From assembly GCA_036514635.1 (NCBI GenBank), contig DATBWU010000211.1, positions 1 through 22,807 of the forward strand: a DNA stretch of 22,807 nt, written 5' to 3'. Positions 14,953 through 20,944 of the stretch are shown here, in pieces. Made by a program: the position numbers and the translations under genes. The notes beneath the pieces were generated by a model that was not told the origin of the DNA, searched no databases, and worked only from the letters and a program-made list of their open reading frames with translations. Position 1 is the stretch's first letter; each line of letters opens with the position of its first letter. This DNA is from DASSFZ01 sp036514635 (GTDB lineage Bacteria > Chloroflexota > Anaerolineae > Fen-1058).

Positions 14953-15744
14953 ATGTCAGTTATCACTCCTAGTTTGTCGACGCTGTGTAGCGAATCGCCT
15001 GTAACCATGACTCTCCGTTGGCTAAACAAGTTTCGTTCGCTGTACGCAAGTGTGGACGAGAATAATCTGCTTCCCAAAAAGGATCGCTTTTACCCCTGGT
15101 CAGGGGCCGCACACAATGTGGACCGCGAGTTTGTTGTGCGCTGCCGAGGCAAGGTACTCCTCGATCTGGGCTGTGGCCCGCCTGAGACGCGCGTGGCGGC
15201 GCGTGACGCTGGAGCCTCGCAGTACGTAGGCTTGGACTTCCTCATAGAGAATCGGCCAGATGCTGTAGCCAGTATCGATCACCTGTGCTTGCGCGATGAG
15301 AGTGTAGATGGCATCAATTGTATTTCGGTTTTAGAGCATGTCTATCACCCTCGCGAGATCATTGCAGAGATGTTCCGTGTAATGAGGCCAGGTGGCTGTG
15401 CACGCGTGCAAGTGCCATTCCTGCTAGGCTATCATGATTTTCCCGACGATTATTTCCGCTACACTCATTCGGCATTGCGGCGGATGTTTGAAGAAGCGGG
15501 TTTTCGCGTGCCGCTTCTGGAAACTGACTGGAGTAAAGGAACATACCTCAATGCAGCCATCACGTTGCAACACGGAAGCTGGAGCTTCATTCAGCCACGC
15601 TGGCGCTTTGTGACACGAGTGCTGGCGTTCATCTTGCTCTGGTTAAGCGCCAAGATTGACAAGTATTATGCACCGGGACACGTGGGTATTTACCACGCGG
15701 TGATTGTGCTGGCTGAAAAGCCGGCGAATCAGGGGCAAGGTTGA
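14953..15744 (+). CDS. Class I SAM methyltransferase (type 11-like), lower-GC gene
   Basis: A 263-residue protein starting at ATG 14953, eight bases after the glycosyltransferase stop; ATG 15007 is an alternative. It shows motif I VLLDLGCGPPETRVAA (residue 71 on), the strand-2 acidic block YVGLDFLIEN, ISVLEHVYHPREIIAEMFRVMRPGG around 125-148, and YFRYTHSALRRMFEEAGF. This is the usual pattern of small-molecule or sugar methyltransferases of the UbiE/type 11 group. A hydrophobic helix near 222-233 (RVLAFILLWLSA) may bind the membrane. Composition differs from its neighbours: four 60-nt lines I counted gave 50, 50, 43 and 48 % GC, against 68 % for a line of the upstream gene, and it lacks the LARETR-type tail. 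Recent acquisition is plausible. Confidence 0.87.
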   Translation: MSVITPSLSTLCSESPVTMTLRWLNKFRSLYASVDENNLLPKKDRFYPWSGAAHNVDREFVVRCRGKVLLDLGCGPPETRVAARDAGASQYVGLDFLIENRPDAVASIDHLCLRDESVDGINCISVLEHVYHPREIIAEMFRVMRPGGCARVQVPFLLGYHDFPDDYFRYTHSALRRMFEEAGFRVPLLETDWSKGTYLNAAITLQHGSWSFIQPRWRFVTRVLAFILLWLSAKIDKYYAPGHVGIYHAVIVLAEKPANQGQG

Positions 15745-15804
15745 AACCATCTGCAGTGCAGTGCGAGCATAGTGTTGAATCACTTTCAGATTAAGGAGTA
15801 ATTG

Positions 15805-16929
15805 ATGTCAAACGTCTTAGTCACGGGCGGAGCCGGTTTCATCGGCTCCCATCTCGTCGATGCGCTGATCGCGCATGGACATCGTGTGCGCGTGCTGGAT
15901 AATCTCGTCGAGCAGGTGCACGGCCCAAACGCCGTGCGTTCGGCGCATGTGCATCCAGACGCTGAATTCATTCGCGGCGATGTGCGCGACGCGAATGCCA
16001 TCCGCAGCGCCCTGCGAGGCGTGGAGATTGTGTTTCACGAGGCCGCCGAAGTCGGCGTTGGCCAGTCGATGTATGAGGTCACGCGCTACGTCGGCGGCAA
16101 CACCTATGCCACCTCGGTGCTGTTGGAAGTCCTGGCGAATGAGAAGCACACTGTCAAGCGCCTCCTCGTCGCATCGTCTATGTCGATTTATGGCGAGGGC
16201 GCGTATCGCTGCCCGGAGCACGGCCGCATTCACCCATTCCTGCGATCCGAGGAGCAACTGGCACGCAAGGACTGGGAGATGCGCTGCCCGCTGTGTGGTA
16301 AGTCCGCGCAATGGATGGGCACGCCGGAAGACAAGCCGCTGTTCCCCACGTCGATCTACGCCGTGTCGAAGATGGATCAGGAGTTGATGTGCCTGGCCAT
16401 CGGCCGCGCCTACAACATACCGACCGTCGCGCTGCGCTACTTCAATGTGTATGGGCCGCGCCAGGCGCTGTCCAATCCCTACACCGGCGTGGCGGCGATT
16501 TTCAGCAGCCGGCTGTTGAATGGCAGGCCGCCGATCGTGTTTGAAGACGGATTGCAGAGCCGCGACTTCGTCCACGTCAGCGACATCGTGCAGGCCAACC
16601 TGCTGGCGATGGAGCGCGACGAGGCCGCGTTCGAGGTGTTCAACATTGGCACCGGCCGGCCGCTATCGATACTCGACGTGGCGCTGGCGCTGAGCCGCGA
16701 GCTCAAGGTAGACATCGCGCCCCAAATCGTCGGCGGCTTCCGCGCGGGCGATATCCGGCATTGCGTGGCCGACATCTCTAAGGCGCGAAAGATGCTGGAG
16801 TACGAGCCGCGCGTGAAGTTCGAAGAGGGACTCGCCGAGCTGGTGGCCTGGGTCAAGAGCCAGCACGCGGACGACTACGTCGAGAGGGCGCGCAGTGAGC
16901 TGGAAGCGCGCGGCCTGATTCGGGCGTAA
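15805..16929 (+). CDS. NAD-dependent nucleotide-sugar epimerase (extended SDR), dTDP-L-rhamnose 4-epimerase-like
   Basis: A 374-residue enzyme. ATG 15805 lies six bases after TAAGGAG (15792-15798), a good ribosome-binding site. The NAD site is TGGAGFIGSHL (residues 7-17); the catalytic triad is represented by LVASSMSIYG (Ser124/125) and the YAVSK motif, Tyr185 and Lys189; ALRYFNVYGPRQ and QSRDFVHVSD are also typical. Between Ser and Tyr there is an insertion with CPEH (136-139) and CPLC (161-164), a likely zinc site. I recall this insertion from enzymes annotated as dTDP-L-rhamnose 4-epimerase (making 6-deoxy-L-talose); this specific call is less secure than the family. It would supply a deoxysugar donor for the surrounding transferases. 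It has its own strong translation start after a 60-nt gap. Confidence 0.86.
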   Translation: MSNVLVTGGAGFIGSHLVDALIAHGHRVRVLDNLVEQVHGPNAVRSAHVHPDAEFIRGDVRDANAIRSALRGVEIVFHEAAEVGVGQSMYEVTRYVGGNTYATSVLLEVLANEKHTVKRLLVASSMSIYGEGAYRCPEHGRIHPFLRSEEQLARKDWEMRCPLCGKSAQWMGTPEDKPLFPTSIYAVSKMDQELMCLAIGRAYNIPTVALRYFNVYGPRQALSNPYTGVAAIFSSRLLNGRPPIVFEDGLQSRDFVHVSDIVQANLLAMERDEAAFEVFNIGTGRPLSILDVALALSRELKVDIAPQIVGGFRAGDIRHCVADISKARKMLEYEPRVKFEEGLAELVAWVKSQHADDYVERARSELEARGLIRA

Positions 16930-16950
16930 AGGCCGATCGGCGGAGGCAGT

Positions 16951-18657
16951 GTGGGCCGTTCTGGATCGAATCGACGTGTGCTGGTCGTGTCGGGTGACAC
17001 GCTCCCGCTTCCCGGCTTGCCGACCACCGGCGCGGGCCTGCGCGCCTGGGGGCTGGGCAAGGGGCTGGAATCGCGCGGGCACGAAGTGCATTTCCTGATG
17101 CCCGCAGTTGCGCTGGAGCGCGCTGCAGAAGGTGTTGACAAGTCCGTTTATCAATCGCTGACCTATGACCATCTCTACCCGCAGGCGTTGAATCGCCGCA
17201 TCGCCGACCTCTCGCCGGATGTCATTGTCTTTCAGCATTGGATGTCGGCGGTGAATCTCTCGGAGCGCAACCGCATCCCGGTCGTAATCGACTTTCACGG
17301 GCCGCTTGTGCTGGAGACGTTGTACCAGGATTTACCGCACCTGGATCAGTTGCGCCGTCTGAAGATTCGCACACTGCCTAAAGCCGATTTCTTCACGTGT
17401 GCCGGCGAGCAGCAGCGGCACTACTTCTACCCGTGGCTGATGCTGGCCGGCTTCGATGTGCGCGACAATGTGATTCAGGCCATTCCAGTGTCGCTGTCGC
17501 CCGACCTGCCGGCTCGCGCCCCGGGCAATGGCGACGTGACATTCGTGTACGGCGGAGTCTTCTTGCCGTGGCAGGACCCCAGCCTGGCCCTGGAAACGCT
17601 AGTCGAGACGCTTGAGCAGCGCGGCTCCGGTTGCCTCAAGTTCTTCGGCGGCACACACGCCCATGTCGATATACCGCCGGGAAAATACCGCGAACTGATC
17701 CCGCGCTTGCGATCAAGCCCGCGCGTCGAGGTGATGGGTATGGTCGCGCACGATGCGCTGTTGCAGACGTATCAGCGCGCACACGTAGCGATGGACTTGA
17801 TGGCGCGCAACCCGGAGCGTGAGTTGGCCTTCACCACTCGCACCGTCGAGTATCTTTGGTGCGGCCTGCCTGTGGTCTACAATGATTACGCCGAGTTGGC
17901 CCGATACATCCGAGAGTACGACGCCGGCTGGACCATCGATCCTCAAGATGCCCGGGTCATTCGCTCGGTGATTGAGTCGATCCTCGACGATCCGTCCATT
18001 CTGGAAGCGAAGTCGCGCAACGCGCAACGATTAACGCGCGAGCGCCTGGCCTGGGATCGCACTATCGAACCGCTCGATGCATTCTGCCGCGAGCCGCGCA
18101 AGCGCGCGCCCAACACGATCCCTTCGCTGCTGCTCTCTGCCGCGCCGGATGACCTCGAAGTTGCAGTCAAGCGGGCGCGCGCGGACGTGCGCCGGGCGCG
18201 CCGTTCCTGGCCGGCGCGCCTCAGTGCGCTGGCGCGCGAGGTGGCCAGGCGCGCGCTGAAGCGGACCTACGTCATCCACTTGCATGGGCGTCCCGCCCGC
18301 GTCGATGGCGCGCTGCGGCCGGGCCGGTGCGCAGGCCAATCGTTTCAAGCCGAAGCGGACAACCTGAACGGGATCGAGCTGCTCATCGGCACCTTCGGGC
18401 GACTGAATTCGTGTGACGTGGTGTTGCACGTGCGCGAAGCGTCAGACGCGCCAGACGACCTTGCGGTGTCCACGGTCAATGCCATGCTGATGCAAGACTG
18501 CGCGTTTTGCCTGTTCAGTTTTCCAGCCATTCCTCATTCCGCCCGGCGGGATTTCTACTTCTGGGTGGAGTCTCCCAACGCCGCGCTGGGCGATTGCATT
18601 ACGGTGTTCCGCCACGTCGAGGATAACTCGCTGGTCTTCTCGCAGCGCTGTGAGTGA
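16951..18657 (+). CDS. GT4-type glycosyltransferase (paralogue 2) fused to a C-terminal beta-sandwich-like module
   Basis: A 568-residue protein from GTG 16951, with GGAGG (16942-16946) four bases upstream. Residues 1 to about 395 follow paralogue 1 (gene at 13664) block by block: LPLPGLPTTGAGLRAW, ADFFTCAGEQQRHYFYPWLM, FVYGGVFLPWQDP, LKFFGGTH and ERELAFTTRTVEYLWCGLPV. A basic helical linker (about 415-445, with ALAREVARRALKR) leads into an extra module of about 115 residues from residue 454: CAGQSFQAEADNLNGIELLI, LHVRE, FSFPAIPHSARRDFYFWVES. This Q-x-F and F-P-x-I-x-x-S pattern is one I recall from accessory beta-sandwich modules on glycosyltransferases and membrane proteins of polysaccharide loci; its ligand is not known to me. 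The stop overlaps the next gene by one base (TGATG). Confidence 0.87.
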   Translation: MGRSGSNRRVLVVSGDTLPLPGLPTTGAGLRAWGLGKGLESRGHEVHFLMPAVALERAAEGVDKSVYQSLTYDHLYPQALNRRIADLSPDVIVFQHWMSAVNLSERNRIPVVIDFHGPLVLETLYQDLPHLDQLRRLKIRTLPKADFFTCAGEQQRHYFYPWLMLAGFDVRDNVIQAIPVSLSPDLPARAPGNGDVTFVYGGVFLPWQDPSLALETLVETLEQRGSGCLKFFGGTHAHVDIPPGKYRELIPRLRSSPRVEVMGMVAHDALLQTYQRAHVAMDLMARNPERELAFTTRTVEYLWCGLPVVYNDYAELARYIREYDAGWTIDPQDARVIRSVIESILDDPSILEAKSRNAQRLTRERLAWDRTIEPLDAFCREPRKRAPNTIPSLLLSAAPDDLEVAVKRARADVRRARRSWPARLSALAREVARRALKRTYVIHLHGRPARVDGALRPGRCAGQSFQAEADNLNGIELLIGTFGRLNSCDVVLHVREASDAPDDLAVSTVNAMLMQDCAFCLFSFPAIPHSARRDFYFWVESPNAALGDCITVFRHVEDNSLVFSQRCE

Positions 18658-19961
18658 TGACCATGCTCGATGCGCACAACGCTTGGCCGCGCGTCACCGT
18701 TGTCGTTCTCAACTGGAATGGACGCGGCTATCTCTCGGACTGTTTCGATTCACTGCACGCACTGGACTATCCGCGTGATCGACTCGAGCTGTTGATGGTC
18801 GATAACGGATCGACGGACGATTCCGTCGCGTTCGTTCGAGCACAATATCCGCAGGTGAAAATCGTCGAGACCGGAAAGAATCTCGGATTCGCCGGAGGCA
18901 ACAATGCCGGCGCGCGCGCGGCCAGCGGTGAGTACGTCGCCTTTCTCAACAACGATGCCCACGTGTACCCAGATTGGTTGCCGGAGTTGGTGCGCGCCGT
19001 ACAATCGGATCCAGATGTGGCGTGCGTCGGCTCGCGCATGATGGACCTCACCGGGACACGAGTGGAATTCGGCGGATCGTCGATCAACTTTTACGGGTAT
19101 GGTTACCAGGAAGGTTATGATCGAACAAATTCGGCGGCCCATAGAGGGACACATCCCGCTATCTTTGCCTGTGGTGGCGCGTTTCTTGTTCGGCGAGATG
19201 TGTTCCTGGAGTCCGGTGGACTTGACGAGGATTACTTCATCTACTACGAGGATGTCGATCTCGGCTGGCGCTTGTGGGTAATGGGTTATAAGGTGCTGTA
19301 TGTCGGGTCGGCGGTCGTGCTGCACAAACACCACGGCGCCAAGCATCAAATGCCGGATGCCAGCCGGCGCGTGTTGTACGAACGCAACGCGATGCTGACG
19401 CTGATCAAGAATTACGACGATGCCAATCTGGCCCGCGTGTGGCCGGCGGCGCTGCTTCTGGCCGTTAAGCGCCTGTATCTGATGGCGGGTCTCGATTCTC
19501 GCACGTATCGTATCGGCTACTCAGCACCGAAGGTGACGTCGCCGCCGCGCCCGGTCAAGGGCGCCCGTTGGCTTCGCGTGCTCCGCGAGGAGGGCTTACT
19601 GGAAGTCGGTCGGCGTGCGATGTCGTTAGTGCGGCGCAAGCTGGGCCTGGCCGACCCGCCGTATCCTCCCCCGAACCGGCGCACGCTGCCCGGCCTGGAG
19701 CCGGGATACGAACAGGTCTCGCGCATGGCGCTGGCCCATCTCGTCGCCGCGAATGACGTCGTCGATCTGTTGCCGCGTGCGCTGGAGAAGCGCGCGAAAG
19801 TGCAGGCTGCACGCCGCCGCAGCGATGCCGAGATCTTTCATCTGTTCGGCCGCCCCTTCGATCCCAGCTTCTTCGATCCGGATTATGAAGCCACACAAGC
19901 GCAGTTGACCCGCCTGTTCGATCTGCCTCGCTTGTTTGAGGGAAAGGACTCTGCGCCATGA
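18657..19961 (+). CDS. Family 2 glycosyltransferase (rhamnosyltransferase-like)
   Basis: A 434-residue GT-A enzyme read from ATG 18657 (GTG 18654 and ATG 18663 also possible). It begins PRVTVVVLNWNG, has LLMVDNGSTDDS at 46-56, NLGFAGGNNAGARAASGEY, FLNNDAHVYPDWL (the DxD position reads Asp100-Ala-His102), FACGGAFLVRRDVF and GLDEDYFIYYEDVDLGWRL with Glu198-Asp199. The motifs match the large GT2 subgroup often named rhamnosyltransferases or dTDP-sugar transferases, which fits an epimerase acting on a dTDP-sugar nearby. No membrane-spanning segments are evident; an amphipathic stretch VGRRAMSLVRRKLG near residue 320 may touch the membrane. The C-terminal 110 residues (PPYPPPNRRTLPG onward) are unlike the core and unassigned. 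It overlaps the next gene by four bases (ATGA). Confidence 0.9.
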   Translation: MTMLDAHNAWPRVTVVVLNWNGRGYLSDCFDSLHALDYPRDRLELLMVDNGSTDDSVAFVRAQYPQVKIVETGKNLGFAGGNNAGARAASGEYVAFLNNDAHVYPDWLPELVRAVQSDPDVACVGSRMMDLTGTRVEFGGSSINFYGYGYQEGYDRTNSAAHRGTHPAIFACGGAFLVRRDVFLESGGLDEDYFIYYEDVDLGWRLWVMGYKVLYVGSAVVLHKHHGAKHQMPDASRRVLYERNAMLTLIKNYDDANLARVWPAALLLAVKRLYLMAGLDSRTYRIGYSAPKVTSPPRPVKGARWLRVLREEGLLEVGRRAMSLVRRKLGLADPPYPPPNRRTLPGLEPGYEQVSRMALAHLVAANDVVDLLPRALEKRAKVQAARRRSDAEIFHLFGRPFDPSFFDPDYEATQAQLTRLFDLPRLFEGKDSAP

Positions 19962-20818
19962 CGGACCCGATCGACCTGACCGGCCTGGACTATGCTTTCC
20001 TGCGCTACACTGGCGTGAACCCCGGCGACCAGCGCCAGAATCAGCGTTTCTATTTGCCGTTCTTCGAAGGTTGCCGGCGCGTCGTGGATCTGGGTTGCGG
20101 CGATGGTGACTTCGTCAAGCTCTTGATCGAGAAGGGAATTGACGCGGTTGGCGTCGATAGCGATCCGATCGTGGCCCGGCAGGCGCGCAGTCAAGGCGTG
20201 CCTATTGTTGAGCAGGATGTGCTGCGTTATCTGGAGAGCGTCGAAGACTCCGGTGTGGATGGTATCTTCTCGGCGCACTTGGTCGAGCATCTGCCGTATC
20301 AGGCTGTCTACAGGCTGATTAGCCAGGCTTACCGTGTGTTGAGGCCAGGCGGGCGCATCGCGCTGACCACGCCCAACGCACGCGCGCTCGTCTCGCACCT
20401 GGAAATGTACTGGCTGCACTTTGGGCACGTCAGTTTCTATCATCCTCGCTTGTTGTGCTTCTTCCTCAACCACGCCGGTTTCCGCTCAGAGACATGGGGC
20501 GAAAATCCCGCTCCGGCCTATCCCATGCTGGGGGGCATCCGGGCACGCCTGGTGACGACGACCGACGGTGGCGGCACGGGTGAACACCTGCGCCAGGATT
20601 TGGTTCACTGGGAAGCATCGGTTCCGCGCCAACGGCTCTCGGGATGGCGCAACGCCCTGCGCGTCCGGCTGGCGCGTCTGCTGGGCCTGGACGATATTGT
20701 CCATCAACTGAATGCTCGCGTGCAGCCCCAGTTGACCGCCCTGCGATCCGATTTGGCTGAGCTGATCGAACGACTCGATCGCCCCTTCGAGTGCTACGCC
20801 ACGGCTGTGAAACCGTAG
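19958..20818 (+). CDS. Class I SAM methyltransferase with C-terminal helical tail
   Basis: A 286-residue protein starting at ATG 19958, overlapping the preceding stop by four bases. Motif I is RVVDLGCGDGDFVKLL (from residue 41), followed by AVGVDSDP with the ribose-binding Asp67, FSAHLVEHLPYQAVYRLI and AYRVLRPGGRIALTTPNA, the standard methyltransferase order. GHVSFYHPRLLCFFLNHAGF follows, and the last 60 residues (LNARVQPQLTALRSDLAELIERLDR) form a likely coiled-coil helix. This resembles the methyltransferase part of O-antigen chain-terminating proteins, where a coiled coil measures or anchors the chain end, but no kinase domain is present. With a Wzt-like exporter upstream a chain-capping role is a reasonable guess. 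It is the last gene of the block; the next gene has its own promoter. Confidence 0.87.
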   Translation: MTDPIDLTGLDYAFLRYTGVNPGDQRQNQRFYLPFFEGCRRVVDLGCGDGDFVKLLIEKGIDAVGVDSDPIVARQARSQGVPIVEQDVLRYLESVEDSGVDGIFSAHLVEHLPYQAVYRLISQAYRVLRPGGRIALTTPNARALVSHLEMYWLHFGHVSFYHPRLLCFFLNHAGFRSETWGENPAPAYPMLGGIRARLVTTTDGGGTGEHLRQDLVHWEASVPRQRLSGWRNALRVRLARLLGLDDIVHQLNARVQPQLTALRSDLAELIERLDRPFECYATAVKP

Positions 20819-20875
20819 GTTGGGCTAGCGGTTTCGCCAGATCGCGCGACGAACGGCATGGGCAAATGGTCAGGA

Positions 20876-20904
20876 TTGACCTCCCAATGGCCGTCTCCTA
20901 TAAT
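20876..20904 (+). promoter_or_regulatory. Near-consensus sigma70 promoter for the right-edge exported protein
   Basis: TTGACC at 20876-20881 (five of six) and a consensus TATAAT at 20899-20904 with exactly 17 nt between. A ribosome-binding site AGGAG (20931-20935) and the ATG at 20945 follow. The whole 126-nt gap from 20819 is otherwise without genes. Confidence 0.78.
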
Positions 20905-20944
20905 GACCCTCGGCAGACCGGCTACGATTCAGGAGTAGAGATCG

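Noticed and set aside
15745..15804. Promoter in the 60-nt gap before the epimerase
   Set aside because: I could not find a -10/-35 pair with acceptable spacing; only the ribosome-binding site TAAGGAG is convincing.
20809..20835. 7-bp inverted repeat GAAACCG/CGGTTTC at the end of the last methyltransferase gene as a terminator
   Set aside because: The arm starts inside the coding region, the loop is 13 nt and no T tract follows; too weak to call.
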